Shown piece by piece: positions 8,230 to 19,800 of a stretch of 64,000 bases of DNA. Below the pieces are notes generated by a model. The model saw only the letters and a list, made by a program, of their open reading frames with translations, was not told where the DNA came from and made no database searches. The DNA is from Desulfonatronum thiodismutans. GTDB lineage: Bacteria > Desulfobacterota > Desulfovibrionia > Desulfovibrionales > Desulfonatronaceae. The stretch covers positions 141,841 to 205,840 of the forward strand of contig NZ_JPIK01000004.1 of NCBI RefSeq assembly GCF_000717475.1. Direction: 5' to 3'. Positions within the stretch are counted from its first letter, which is position 1. Every line of letters starts with the position of its first letter. Position numbers and translations under genes: made by a program.

Positions 8230-11022
8230 ATGCCCGAAACGTTCTCTTTCAACGACAGTGTCCCAGACCCTGGGCCTGATCCTGAGTCTGGCCCAGGGTC
8301 TGATCCGGACTTAAGCCTTCAAGACATTTTCGAGAACGCACCCATCGGCATTTTCACCAGCACGCCCGAAGGCCGCTTTCTCTCGGCCAACCCCGCGGCG
8401 GCAAAAATGTTTGGGTTTGAGACGCCGCGAGAACTGCTGGACGCAATCATCGACATTGCCGCGCAGCTCTACGTCGACCCGCGAGACAGAGAGAAATTCA
8501 AAACGGTCCTGGAAGCGGAAGGTCAGGTTTTGGACCAGGAATTTCGCATGGTTCGCAAGGACGGGACCCTGTTCTGGGTGAACAGAAACGCCCGCGTCCT
8601 GAGAGATCGGGTTGGACGAATCAGGGCTTATCAGGGATTTATTACAGACATTTCCAAACGGAAATTGGCCGAGCAGGAATTGCGCCGAAGCGAAAACCTG
8701 TTCAGGAAAATCTTTGAAATCCTGCCCGTGGGTTTGTGGATCGCGGACGGTAACGGAAAACTTCAGCGAGGCAACCCGGCGGGAGTGGCCATTTGGGGGG
8801 CGGAACCTCAGGTTGATCAGAAAAAGTATGGCGTTTTCAAAGCCAGACGTCTGCCGACAGAAGAAGAAATCGCGCCTGACGACTGGGCCTTGGCGCGCAC
8901 CGTGAACAAAGGCGAGACCATTGTCGACGAACTCCTGGAAATAGACGCCTTTGACGGCGAGAAGAAGATCATCCTCAACTACACCGCGCCGGTACTGGAC
9001 GAACGAGGAAACGTGGAAGCGGCCGTCGTCGTCAACCGGGACGTCACATTTCGATATCTCGCCGAGAAAGAACTGCAATCCCAGCGGTTGCGCCTGGAAA
9101 ACATCATCAACGGCACCAACGTGGCGACCTGGGAATGGAACCTCCAAACCGGCGAACACATCATTGACGCACGCTGGGCCGAGATTGTCGGCTATACTCT
9201 GGAAGAGTTGACGCCTGTTTCCATCCAGACCTGGGAAAACCTCGTTCATCCGGATGATCTGAAAAATGCCGGCGAACTGCTGGAACGACATTTCACGGGG
9301 GAAGTGCGTTATTTTGATTATGAATACCGCATGAGGCACAAAGACGGCAGCTGGGTATGGGTCGAGGACAGAGGTCAAATCATGACCCGAACCCCGGAAG
9401 GCAAGCCGTTGATGATTTACGGCACTTTATCCGACATCACGCAACGTAAAACGATGGAAAGCGCCCTGAAGGAAAGCGAGGAGCGGTTCAGACTGAGCAT
9501 GGAGGCCGTCAGCGATGGAGTCTGGGACTGGGATGTGCGGACCAACCATGCCTATTACAGCCCAGGCTTTTTCGGAATGCTGGGATATGAGGCCCATGAG
9601 ATTCCCGCGGATGTAACGCAATGGACGGATTTGTTGCATCCTGAAGACAAGAAAAAAGCCCTCGAGATAACCCAGGATTGCATTGAGAATCAGGCGGAAT
9701 CCTTGACTTTGGAGTTTCGACTTAAAGCCAAGGATGGAAGCTGGAGATGGATATTGGGACGCGGGAGTGTTTTGTCCAGAGATGCGCTCGGCAGGGCAAC
9801 TCGGCTGATAGGCACCAATCAGGACATCACCAAACTCAAGCAGGTTGAACAAGCCCTGGTCCTGGCCAAGGAGCGGGCCGAGGCCGCCAACCGAGCCAAA
9901 TCCGAATTCCTGGCCAACATGAGCCACGAAATCCGCACGCCCATCAACGGCATCATGGGCATGCTGCAACTCTTGAGCAACACCGCGCTAAGCGACAAAC
10001 AGCAACACTACATTCAACTGGCCGCCAGTTCCGCCGAACGCCTGACCAGACTGCTGTCCGACATTCTCGACTTGTCCCAGGTCGAGGCGGGCAAGATGAT
10101 GATCCGTGAAACAACGTTCAGCATGGAAGAACTGCAAGACTCCATAACCGGCCTGTTCAGCGTCACGGCGAGAAGCAAGGGAATCGCCCTGGAGTGCGCC
10201 GTTGACCCTGCCATTTCGCCGCGCCTGATCGGAGACGAAGCCCGTGTCCGGCAAGTCCTCTTCAATCTTATCGGCAACGCGCTGAAATTCTGCGATACCG
10301 GCAAGGTCACGGTGGAAATGGCTCCGATTCGCTCCTGGAAACCCGGAGCCGTCCGAATTCTCTTTTCCGTGACCGACACGGGCATCGGCATGCCCGAAAA
10401 CAAACTGAGAGAGCTTTTCGAGCCCTTCACGCAGCTTGACGGCTCCCACACCAGAAAATACCAAGGCTCCGGGCTTGGCCTGGCCATCGTCAAACGCCTG
10501 ATTGAACTCATGGACGGACGGCTCTGCGTGGAAAGTCGGCAAGGAGAAGGTACTTCGGTATACTTCGACCTGTATTTCAAGCTCCCCGATGACGTCGCCC
10601 TTCCGGAAGATCCACCGGCGCCCTCTGTTCCCGCCCCGCCCAACCTGCGCATACTGCTTGCCGAAGACGATCCTTCAAATTCTTATCCGACCGTAAAACG
10701 CCTGGAAAGGGCCGGTCATGCGGTAACCCTGGCCGAAGACGGGAGACAGGCCTTGGACCTGCTCAAGGACCGGGATTTCGACTGCATCCTGATGGACATC
10801 CAGATGCCGGTAATGAACGGCATCGAGGCCGCCAAGACCATCCGCTCCTCCACCGACCTCGGCCCCAAGAAGGATATTCCCATCATCGCCCTTACCGCCT
10901 TTGCCATGGACGGAGATCGGGAAAAGTTCCTGGAAGCCGGGATGAACGACTACCTGGCCAAACCGGTGTTGAAGAAAGACCTGACAAAGGCTTTGGAGAA
11001 AATCACCCGAGGACCGGCCTGA
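8230..11022 (+). CDS. Soluble multi-PAS hybrid sensor histidine kinase with receiver
   Basis: 930 residues, no membrane segments. Four PAS domains (about 30–145, 150–280, 285–408, 412–535; the last two end in typical PAC motifs such as GTNQDIT), HisKA with His566 in [17 protein letters not shown], HATPase (about 660–785, DTGIGMP and [10 protein letters not shown]) and receiver 806–925 with Asp856 in LMDIQMP and Lys912. The start at 8230 is chosen for its AGAGGAG site; an upstream ATG at 8176 lacks one. The N-terminal PAS is a clear paralogue of that in the kinase at 14583, while the transmitter is a near duplicate of that at 12199. The N-terminal [16 protein letters not shown] segment is low complexity and can form a strong mRNA hairpin. 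Confidence 0.93.
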   Translation: MPETFSFNDSVPDPGPDPESGPGSDPDLSLQDIFENAPIGIFTSTPEGRFLSANPAAAKMFGFETPRELLDAIIDIAAQLYVDPRDREKFKTVLEAEGQVLDQEFRMVRKDGTLFWVNRNARVLRDRVGRIRAYQGFITDISKRKLAEQELRRSENLFRKIFEILPVGLWIADGNGKLQRGNPAGVAIWGAEPQVDQKKYGVFKARRLPTEEEIAPDDWALARTVNKGETIVDELLEIDAFDGEKKIILNYTAPVLDERGNVEAAVVVNRDVTFRYLAEKELQSQRLRLENIINGTNVATWEWNLQTGEHIIDARWAEIVGYTLEELTPVSIQTWENLVHPDDLKNAGELLERHFTGEVRYFDYEYRMRHKDGSWVWVEDRGQIMTRTPEGKPLMIYGTLSDITQRKTMESALKESEERFRLSMEAVSDGVWDWDVRTNHAYYSPGFFGMLGYEAHEIPADVTQWTDLLHPEDKKKALEITQDCIENQAESLTLEFRLKAKDGSWRWILGRGSVLSRDALGRATRLIGTNQDITKLKQVEQALVLAKERAEAANRAKSEFLANMSHEIRTPINGIMGMLQLLSNTALSDKQQHYIQLAASSAERLTRLLSDILDLSQVEAGKMMIRETTFSMEELQDSITGLFSVTARSKGIALECAVDPAISPRLIGDEARVRQVLFNLIGNALKFCDTGKVTVEMAPIRSWKPGAVRILFSVTDTGIGMPENKLRELFEPFTQLDGSHTRKYQGSGLGLAIVKRLIELMDGRLCVESRQGEGTSVYFDLYFKLPDDVALPEDPPAPSVPAPPNLRILLAEDDPSNSYPTVKRLERAGHAVTLAEDGRQALDLLKDRDFDCILMDIQMPVMNGIEAAKTIRSSTDLGPKKDIPIIALTAFAMDGDREKFLEAGMNDYLAKPVLKKDLTKALEKITRGPA

Positions 11023-11093
11023 ACCGCGCCAGGGCCGTGAAAACGGCACGAACCAAAATGAACTGAATATGTAACTTCCGTGGAACCAAAGCC

Positions 11094-12171
11094 ATGAAAA
11101 AAAGCATCGCCACGCGGATGAACAAGGACATCCTCCTGACCTTCCTGGTGATCGCGGTCTTGTTCATTATCTTCGGCATCCTGATGCAATTGCACTGGCG
11201 CAACGAAAACATCCGGATGGTCGTCCACCTCCTGGACACGGTCGTGACCAGGGAGCAAAATACTCTGGCCAACGAACTCTTTGAGAAACGAATCACCTCC
11301 CTGAACATGCGCCTGCGGGAAATGCGCGACATCACCGAGCGCAAGCGGGCCGAGCAGGAACAGGAGAAGCTGCAAAGTCTGTTTCTCCAGTCCCAAAAGA
11401 TGGAATCCGTGGGCACCCTGGCCGGAAGCGTGGCCCATGACTTCAACAAGCAACGTGGTCCTGGACCAAGACTTCGCCAACCACCATCCGGGCTCGTCCG
11501 CCGGACCTCACGTGCTCCTGATCGTGACGGACACGGGGTACGGCATGGACGCCCAAACCCGCGAGCATATCTTCGATCCCTTCTTCACCACCAAGGAAGT
11601 GGGCAAAGGCACCGGCCTGGGCCTGGCCTCGGCATACGGCATCGCCAAGAGCCACGGCGGCTACATCCAATGCTTCAGCGAACCGGGCTCAGGAACGTCG
11701 TTCAGAATTTACTGGCCGGCCATGAACGAACAGGAGATCAGCCCGACCGAGGAACCGCGGGAAAGCATCCTTCAAGGCGGCGACGAGTCCATTCTCGTGG
11801 TTGACGATGAGCCGGAAATCCGGGAATTGACCCAAGAGGCCCTGGAGGCCCTGGGCTACACCATAAAGAGCGCCGCCAGCGGAGAAGAGGCCCTGCGGAT
11901 TTACCAAGAACACGGCCAAATCCTCGACTTGGTCCTTTTGGACCTTAATATGCCTGGCATGGGAGGATATAAGTGCCTCCAGGAATTGTCGCGGATGAAT
12001 CCCTCGGTCAAAGTGGTGATCAGCAGCGGTTATTCGGCCAATGGGAATGCCGGCGCGGCCCAGGCGGCCGGAGCCGCGGGCTTTATCGGCAAACCGTACC
12101 GGCTGAAGGAACTGGCGACCATGGTGCGGGTTGTGCTGGATGAACCGACATCCGGCGGTCAGGCCCGCTGA
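11094..12171 (+). pseudogene. Deleted, frameshifted copy of the 22131–25979 hybrid kinase
   Basis: The first 76 codons match the kinase at 22131 (MKKSIATRMNKDILLTFLV, membrane segment), then jump in frame to the RDITERKRAEQEQEK linker, removing HAMP, GAF, PAS and PocR regions. The H-box (SVAHDFN) is then joined to the N-terminal end of the ATPase region by a second deletion of about 371 bases relative to the intact copy. That deletion is not a multiple of three, so the frame breaks at about 11449. The rest (SNVVLDQDF onward, HATPase and an intact-looking receiver with LLDLNMPGMGG) is open only in another frame from 11437. Homology even includes the last codons of the binding-protein gene (about 11065–11093). 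Confidence 0.9.
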
Positions 12172-12198
12172 TGTTGACGAAAAATTTAGGAGATCATC

Positions 12199-14400
12199 GT
12201 GGAACCATCGTCTTCGGCCATGGTCGCCTTGGTGCAAAACGCCGCGCTGCTTCTGGCGACGGCATTGCTTTTCGACGTTTTCGCCTCCAGGTGGCGAAGC
12301 GGGGAACTCTTTCTTCTCCAAAAGGTCTTTGTCGGACTGCTTCTCGGAGGCATCGGCATGGTGGTCATGCTGACCCCGTGGACTCTGCTTCCCGGCGTAG
12401 TATTTGATACGAGATCCGTCCTGATCGGCATAACGGGCCTGTTCTTCGGGGCCATTCCCGCGGCGCTGACCATGGCCATGACGGCCGCCTTGCGCCTTTA
12501 TCAAGGCGGTTCGGGCGTCTGGATGGGCGTCGCGGCGATCCTGGTTTCAGGGGGCATCGGCCTCGCCTGGCGGTATGCGCGGAAAAAGCGACTGGCAGCC
12601 ATTTCATGGCTTGAACTCCTCGCTTTCGGAATCGCCGTCCACATCGGCATGCTGGCCATGACGGTCTTCCTGCCCAGGGATGTCGCGTTTCATGTTTTTA
12701 CAAACATCGCCGGGCCGGTGATGCTGATCTATCCCGTGGCCACGGCTCTGCTTGGAAGCCTGATGATCAGACGCTTGATCCATGAACAGTCCGAGGAACA
12801 GGTACGGGATGAAAAGAAATACAGCCGGACCCTGTTTGACGAGTCCCCCATCGGATTGGCGCTTTGTCGTATGGATGGGAGCCTCGTGGACGTCAATCCC
12901 GCCTATGCGCGGATCATCGGACGCACTGTTGATGAGACGTTATCCCTGACGTATTGGGATATGACTCCAGAGGAATATGAATCACTGGAACAGGCTCAGT
13001 TGCGATTTCTCGCCGAAACCGGACGGTATGGACCATTCGATAAAGAATACATGCACGCGGACGGCCACCGGGTGCCGGTCCGTCTGCAGGGCTTGATCAC
13101 GGAGATAAAGGGCGAACGGTTCATTCTGTCGGCGGTGGAGGACATCACCGACCAAAGAAAGCACGAACAAGCCCTGCTCCAGGCCAAGGAACAGGCTGAA
13201 GCAGCCAACCAGGCCAAATCCGAATTTTTGGCCAATATGAGCCACGAAATCCGCACCCCGATCAACGGCGTCATGGGCATGCTGCAACTCCTGAACACTA
13301 CCAGGCTGGACGACAAGCAACATCGCTACATTCAGCTTGCCACAAGTTCCGCCGAGCGCCTGACCAGGCTGCTGTCCGACATTCTCGACCTGTCCCGGGT
13401 CGAGGCGGGCAAGATGGAGATCCATGCATCGACATTCAGCCTGGACGAACTGCAAGACTCCATCACCGGACTGTTCGCCGTCACGGCCCAAAGCAAGGGC
13501 ATCGCCCTGGAATGCACCGTTGATCCCGCCATTCCGCCGCGCCTGGTGGGAGACGAAGCCCGGGTCCGGCAAATTCTCTTCAACCTGGTCGGCAACGCCT
13601 TGAAATTCAGCGATGCCGGAAAAATCACCGTGGATATGGTTCCGATCCGGTCCTGGAAACCCGGAGCCGCCCGGCTCCTCTTCACCGTAACCGACACGGG
13701 CATCGGCATACCCGAGAACAAGTTGAAGGACCTTTTCCAGCCCTTCACCCAAGTGGACGGCTCCTACACCCGTAGACACCAAGGGGCAGGACTGGGACTG
13801 GCCATCGTCAAGCGGCTGGTTGAACTCATGGATGGAAATCTCTGCATGGAAAGCCGGGAAGGTGAAGGCACTTCAGCCCACTTCGCCCTGCACTTCAAGC
13901 TCCCCGACGACACGACTACGAAAAACGATTCCCCGTTGCCCTCCGCTTCCGCCCCATCCGGTTTGCGCATTTTGCTGGCCGAAGACGATCCGTCGAACGC
14001 TTTCCCCACCCAGGAACGGTTGAAACTCGCCGGGCACCACGTCACCCTCGCTGAAAACGGCAAACAGGTCCTGAAACTGCTCAAGGAGCAGGATTTCGAC
14101 GTCATCCTGATGGACATCCAGATGCCGGAGATGGACGGCCTGGAGGCAACGCGACGCATCCGTGCCATGGAGGACGAAAGTCAGAAGTCAGAAGACAGAG
14201 ATCCGAACTCTGACCCTCAGGTCTCAAGTTTCAACCCTCAGCCCTCTCGGCGAACGCCGATCATCGCCCTGACCGCTTACGCCATGGCCGGGGATAGGGA
14301 GAAGTTTCTGGAAGCCGGGATGAACGACTATCTAGCCAAGCCGGTGCTGGTGAAAGACCTGGAAAAGGCCTTGGAAAAGATTATTCGGCGATCAGATTGA
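12199..14400 (+). CDS. 5TMR (LytS-type) membrane hybrid histidine kinase
   Basis: 733 residues from a GTG with AGGAG six bases upstream. Residues 1–190 form a multi-spanning membrane sensor of the 5TM LytS/YhcK type ([20 protein letters not shown] is its core signature). PAS 205–320 follows, then HisKA with His349 in [17 protein letters not shown], HATPase 445–570 and a receiver 588–728 with Asp639 in [12 protein letters not shown] stretch of about 28 residues (657–685, rich in S, D, P, Q) interrupts the receiver after EATRRIR and derives from a short repeated DNA sequence. Transmitter is a recent paralogue of the gene at 8230. Membrane-embedded sensors of this type respond to cell-wall or membrane cues in other bacteria; the signal here is unknown. 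Confidence 0.93.
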   Translation: MEPSSSAMVALVQNAALLLATALLFDVFASRWRSGELFLLQKVFVGLLLGGIGMVVMLTPWTLLPGVVFDTRSVLIGITGLFFGAIPAALTMAMTAALRLYQGGSGVWMGVAAILVSGGIGLAWRYARKKRLAAISWLELLAFGIAVHIGMLAMTVFLPRDVAFHVFTNIAGPVMLIYPVATALLGSLMIRRLIHEQSEEQVRDEKKYSRTLFDESPIGLALCRMDGSLVDVNPAYARIIGRTVDETLSLTYWDMTPEEYESLEQAQLRFLAETGRYGPFDKEYMHADGHRVPVRLQGLITEIKGERFILSAVEDITDQRKHEQALLQAKEQAEAANQAKSEFLANMSHEIRTPINGVMGMLQLLNTTRLDDKQHRYIQLATSSAERLTRLLSDILDLSRVEAGKMEIHASTFSLDELQDSITGLFAVTAQSKGIALECTVDPAIPPRLVGDEARVRQILFNLVGNALKFSDAGKITVDMVPIRSWKPGAARLLFTVTDTGIGIPENKLKDLFQPFTQVDGSYTRRHQGAGLGLAIVKRLVELMDGNLCMESREGEGTSAHFALHFKLPDDTTTKNDSPLPSASAPSGLRILLAEDDPSNAFPTQERLKLAGHHVTLAENGKQVLKLLKEQDFDVILMDIQMPEMDGLEATRRIRAMEDESQKSEDRDPNSDPQVSSFNPQPSRRTPIIALTAYAMAGDREKFLEAGMNDYLAKPVLVKDLEKALEKIIRRSD

Positions 14401-14582
14401 TCCGAATTCTTGTTTCATTCTCGGGAGACGAAACAGTCAAGAATGAACCTGCCCCCACCCAATGGCGGACCATATTATCCTTGATTTAATTTACCCTTGA
14501 TTTTCGAAGAGATATGTATCAAAAATATCTCAGGCAGCTCTTTTGCCGTAAGCCATGACAAGCCCACGCTCAGGAGCCTCCC

Positions 14583-16487
14583 ATGCACGATACACATCCC
14601 CGCAAAAATCCAAATAGCCCAACACCCGGCTTTGATCTCCAGAACATCTTCGACAACGCGCCCATCGGCATCTACACTTCCACGCCGGAGGGACGTCTCA
14701 TCTCGGTCAATTCGGCAACGGCTCAGATACTTGGCTATGATACTCCACAAGAATTGATCGACATCGTAACGGACATAGGCGCTCAAATTTATGCCTCCCC
14801 ATCTGACAGAGAACGCTTTCTGCATCATTTATCAGAACAACACGCAATAAAGGACCAAGAATATCTTTTACGTCGCAAGGATGGATCCTTCTTTTGGGCA
14901 TCCTTGAATGCTTTCGCGGTATTCTGCGAGGACGGGAACATCTCTCATTTTCAGATATTCTTGGTTGACATTGATGAAAAGAAAGTAGCGGAACAAAAAC
15001 TCCGTGAAAGCGAGAAACGATTCCAATTTGCCCTTGAGACATGCAAAATCGGCACATGGGAGTTGGATGTCTCGGGCCTTTGCGCCACCCGATGCATTCT
15101 CCACGACAATATTTTCGGCTACCGGAAACTTCTGGCTGAGTGGTCGTACCCCTTGTTCATTGAGCATGTTCATCCCGAAGACCGGAATCATGTGGAAAAG
15201 AAGTTCAAGAAAGCCGTGGAGGCGAAACAGGATTGGAGTTTTGAGTGCCGGATCATCCGAACGGACGACGAAGTTCGTTGGATATGGGCGGCGGGAAGGC
15301 ATGCGCCGGATGCATCCGGCACCCTGAATCGCCTGGTCGGCATTGTGCAGGACATCACGGAACGCAAGCAGGTCGCGGAAGCCGAGGCGTTGCGCGACAG
15401 TGAAGAACTGTTCCGGTACATGTTCATGCATGCGCCCGTCCCCTACCTCTCTCTTGATGATCAAGGCCGCCTCTTGGAAGTCAACCAAACCTCCCTGGAG
15501 CTTCTTGGTTATCCACGAGAGGATTTCATCGGCCGGAACATCAAAACCATGATCCACCCCGAGAGCGTAGAGCGGTTCGGGGAATATTTTCGCAACCTCA
15601 AGGCAACCGGCGAAACCCCGAACATGGAGTTCGAAATAATCAAAAGCGACGGGACCAGCATCCATGGTTTTTTCAGCGGACGGGTTCAGTACGACAACCA
15701 TGGTCGGTTCCAGAGAATGCACTGTATTTTCCAGGACATCACCAAACGGAAAGAGGCGGAAGACGAAATCAAGGAAGTCAACCGGCAGCTCCAGACGGCC
15801 AATGCCGAAAAAGACAAACTCTTCTCCATCATTGCCCACGACCTCAAAGCGCCCATGGCCAGCCTTCTGGTTTCAACGGGAATGCTGGCTGATCAGGCGG
15901 ATATTTTTTCGGAGCAGGACATCCGGTTTATCTCAAAAGAGCTGCACGGCAACGCTAAAAACACCTTCGCGCTTTTGGAAGACCTATTGCAGTGGTCGCG
16001 GATGAGTCAGGGAGGGATAGACTATGATCCAGGACCATGCAGCCTGCGTGAACTTATCAACACGAGTTTCTATACAGCCCAGGAAGTGGCCAAAAGCAAG
16101 GATGTCGCCATCAGCCTGGATATCCCCCAGGGGCTTACCGTTCATGTCGACCAGCCCATGATCAATACGGTGATCCGCAACGTCCTGTTCAACGCGGTCA
16201 AGTTCTCCCACCGCGGCGGAAAGATTGTCGTCTCCGCCCGACAGACTGGACAAAATGTGACTATGGCGATTCAGGATAACGGTGTCGGAATGGACCCGAA
16301 CGTGCTGACCGATTCGTTTTCCTTGGAAAAGGTCAATCGCCAAGCGGGCACCGAAGGCGAAAAAGGAACCGGCCTGGGGCTTGTGCTGTGCAAGCAGTTT
16401 ATCGAGCGGCACGGCGGGCAAATCTGGCTGGAAAGCTCGCCTGGCCAAGGCACGACGGCATTTTTCACCTTGCCGGTCGGCGAGTGA
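14583..16487 (+). CDS. Soluble triple-PAS sensor histidine kinase
   Basis: 634 residues starting at an ATG with AGGAG (14571–14575). PAS 18–135 (NAPIGIYTSTPEGRLISVN, paralogous to the N-terminal PAS of the gene at 8230), PAS 145–262, PAS 270–392, HisKA with His419 in IIAHDLKAPMASLL, and HATPase 510–632 (NVLFNAVKFS, DNGVGMD, GTGLGLVLCK). No receiver domain and no membrane segment. The transmitter is a close paralogue of the C-terminal part of the XRE-fusion kinase that follows it at 16899. The same PAS is thus linked to two different transmitter types in this array. Confidence 0.93.
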   Translation: MHDTHPRKNPNSPTPGFDLQNIFDNAPIGIYTSTPEGRLISVNSATAQILGYDTPQELIDIVTDIGAQIYASPSDRERFLHHLSEQHAIKDQEYLLRRKDGSFFWASLNAFAVFCEDGNISHFQIFLVDIDEKKVAEQKLRESEKRFQFALETCKIGTWELDVSGLCATRCILHDNIFGYRKLLAEWSYPLFIEHVHPEDRNHVEKKFKKAVEAKQDWSFECRIIRTDDEVRWIWAAGRHAPDASGTLNRLVGIVQDITERKQVAEAEALRDSEELFRYMFMHAPVPYLSLDDQGRLLEVNQTSLELLGYPREDFIGRNIKTMIHPESVERFGEYFRNLKATGETPNMEFEIIKSDGTSIHGFFSGRVQYDNHGRFQRMHCIFQDITKRKEAEDEIKEVNRQLQTANAEKDKLFSIIAHDLKAPMASLLVSTGMLADQADIFSEQDIRFISKELHGNAKNTFALLEDLLQWSRMSQGGIDYDPGPCSLRELINTSFYTAQEVAKSKDVAISLDIPQGLTVHVDQPMINTVIRNVLFNAVKFSHRGGKIVVSARQTGQNVTMAIQDNGVGMDPNVLTDSFSLEKVNRQAGTEGEKGTGLGLVLCKQFIERHGGQIWLESSPGQGTTAFFTLPVGE

Positions 16488-16898
16488 ACGCCAAAGCATG
16501 GTCAAGAAACCAGGACGGACCGCATGACCGTATATGTGGTTTTCGCCGACACGACCCCAACCGCATCAACCCCCCTGCACCCCAGTCGACCCTTGACTCC
16601 CGCAATTTTCCAGCACTCTTAAACCGCAACGCTTCCCGCAATTCCACGCCCCCTCCAGTCGTGGCGACGACCACCGACTCCAAAACGCCAAAAATTAGCC
16701 ACGTCGTGTCATATACATCGCGCTGTTTTTTGGTAGTATCCTCCTAACGTCTGAAAAGGTTCAGGGCAGGCCTCCAGGCATCTCCAGCCCGGGCCGGGGT
16801 ATGATCATTCCTGAGGACACCTTGAGTTCCCAACGATATCAAAGAGTTCAGCGTTTTTTTCTGAAACCGAAGCACCCTGTCATGACCGGGAGAAGCAA
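16488..16898. other. Intergenic region upstream of the XRE–kinase gene
   Basis: About 410 bases with no credible gene. The first part is rich in C and contains only shadow frames. The stretch 16690–16745 is A+T richer and could hold a promoter (GTCATATACAT around 16708), but no clear –35/–10 pair is seen. GGGAGAAG at about 16888 is the ribosome site of the next gene. Because that gene begins with a DNA-binding domain, an operator for autoregulation might be expected here; no obvious palindrome was found. Confidence 0.4.
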
Positions 16899-19800
16899 AT
16901 GAAGCAATGTCCAATCGCGACCCGTCGACTTGGGGAACGGTTGCGGTATTTGCGTTCCCTGAAAAGCCTGACCCAGGCTGAGCTGGCTCAAAAGCTGAAC
17001 ATCAGTCTGAGGCAGTATTGCCGTATTGAACGGGGCGAGTCGCAGACCACCGTCGCTGTTTTGGAGCAGATTTGCGAAGCGCTGGATACCTGCATGGCCA
17101 CGCTTTTTCTTGGTTCAGGCAATGAGCAAGAGGAATCGCTATCCGCGAGGATGAGACGGGGCAGAGATTATTGCGGCCATTCCACAACCGGGGTCTGGAC
17201 ACTTGGGAGTGACTCCCGAACAGGTCACTGGTCCGCATCTTTGTATCAACTCTTGGGCTATAAGCCTTTTTCCGTCAAACCAACACTGAAACGCTTTCTG
17301 AAGCATGTGCATCCCGACGACCACGCCACGCTCAAGGCCTTCCTGGACACGTCAAAACGATCCGGAGACGTGTATCGCCATCTTCTCAATATAACGACAA
17401 TTTCATCTGAAAATCGACTCTGCCTTCTTTCATTTGATTATATTGCGGATAAATCTGAAAGCATTCAAAGCACTTTCGTCATTATTCAAGACTTAACAGA
17501 CCGAATACAGATGGATGATGCTTTAAATGTCAACAAAGAAAAATTGGAAAAGTTTGTCCTTAATAAGAACAAAGATCTTCTAAATGCCATAGATAGGTGC
17601 AATAATGAAATTTCTGAACGTATAAATTCTGAGAAAAAGTTAGAAATATTCAAGTTAATGGTGAACAGCTCAAACAACGCCCAAGCATTTATCGACAAGA
17701 ACAAAAAAATATTAATTGTCAATAATACATATGAGAATCTTGTCAACGAACCAGAAAAAAGAATTATAGGTAATAATTTCGAACTATTTTTAAAGAGAAA
17801 AATGGGCGAATATTACTATAATAAAGAAATTAAACCGTATTTTGAAAAATCGCTTCTTGATGGAGAGACTTGCACACACAAAGGATGGACAGACGTCGGC
17901 CAATCCAGAAAATTTCTTTACAGAATCTATACCCCGTGCAGAGACGATAGTAAAAGAATAAGCGGGGTAATTATCACGTTGCATGACTTAACCCACCTCA
18001 TGAGCGCGGAAGAGCAGGCACGCAAAAATGAGCAGCTCTTTCTGACCTTGGGCGAGCTGGCCCCCATTGGAATCGTCATTTCAGACCGAGAGAACAAGAC
18101 GATCTACCTCAGTCCGTCATTTGAAAAAATCCTTGGCTACACACGAGAAGATATCCCCACTATGGACGCGTGGTGGCCGTTGGCCTACCCAGACCCAAAC
18201 CTGCGGGAATCAATCAAACGCAAATGGGCTGAGGACGTGGCCGCGGCCATGCGTGACCGGACGGAAACTCCACCTTACGACATTCCCGTGACCTGCAAGG
18301 ACGGTACGGTGCGGCACATGGACGTGCGCCTGAAGTCCGCCGGAGATTGCAGCGTGGTGACGTTCACGGATCTCTCCTACCGCAAGGAGGCCGAGAAAAA
18401 ACTGCGCCACGCCCGGGACATCGTGGAAAACATCCATACCAGTTTGTATGTCTATCAACTGGAAGATCTGGACAATGACCGAAGCTTACGCATGGTTGAG
18501 GCCAATCCGGCAACGGAGAAACTGACCGGGATCAAGGTCGTCGATGTCCTGGGGAAAACCATTGATGAAAATTTCCCGGGCTTGCGGAAAACCGGCATCC
18601 CCCATCGTTTCGCCGAGGTAGTCCGAAGTCGGCAGTCGGCTGAAATTGGAGACGTCGATTACGAGGACGACCGAGTTCGCCGGGCGGTCTTCAGCGTCAA
18701 GGCTTTTTCCTTGCCGGACAATCACCTCGGCGTTGCCTTTGAAGACATCACCGCCAGCAAACGCGCGGAACAGATGACCGAAATCCGGCTCAGACTGATC
18801 GAATTCGCATCTGACCATTCCTTGCCTGAGCTGATGACCAGTGCATTGGACGAAATTGAACGTTTCCTGGACAGCTCCATCAGCTTTCTGCATTTCGTGG
18901 AGCCGGACCAAAAGACCCTGTCCCTGCAGCAATGGTCCTCCGCGACCGTGGAGCGCTTCTGCAAGGCCCCGGGCCAATTGTTACACTACAACATCAACCA
19001 GGCAGGAGTCTGGGTGGAGTGCGTCCGTGAAGGCCGAGGGGTGATTCACAACGACTACGCTTCCCTGCCGAACAAGAAGGGGCTGCCGAGCGGCCATGTC
19101 GAAGTAATCCGGGAGATGGTCGTCCCGGTGCTGCGCCAGGATGTGGTCGTAGCCATACTGGGCGTAGGCAACAAACCCATGGACTACAGCCACAACGACA
19201 TGGAGGAGCTGTCCTTTCTGGCCGACGTGACCTGGGAAATCATTAGGCGCAAGAAAGCGGAAACCGCACTGGCGGAAAGCCTGGCCCGCTACAACGACCT
19301 GATCACGCGAGTGCCGGTGGGCGTCTATGTTGTCTGGACCCGAGCGGACGGTCGCCATGAATTTGAGTACGTTAGCGACCGGTGGTGCGCGATACACCAG
19401 GTTCGTCGTGAAGATGTCTTGGCCGACAGCATGGTGGCGAACAATCTTGCCCATCCCGATGAACGGGAGGCATTTCTCGCGCGCAACCGACAGGCCCATC
19501 TCGACCGAAAACCATTCCTCTGGGAAGGGCGGTTTATTGCCGGATCGGAGGTGCGCTGGCTGCGGATCGAATCAACCTCCGTGATTTTTGACAATGGCGA
19601 TGCCCGCTGGTTCGGCGTGACGCAGGACATAACCGAGCGCAAGCTGACGGAGATAGAGCTGCAAAGAAGCCGCGAACTGCTCGACTCCACGCAGGCACTC
19701 GCGAAAATCGGCGGATGGGAATGGGACGTGGCCCAACAGACCATGTATTGGACCGACGAGGCTTATCGAATCCATGGGTTCCAACCCGGCGAGGTCGAAG

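Noticed and set aside
14475..14828. 117-codon minus-strand frame over the start of the 14583 kinase
   Set aside because: Overlaps the PAS-coding start, which has a good ribosome site; no family pattern.
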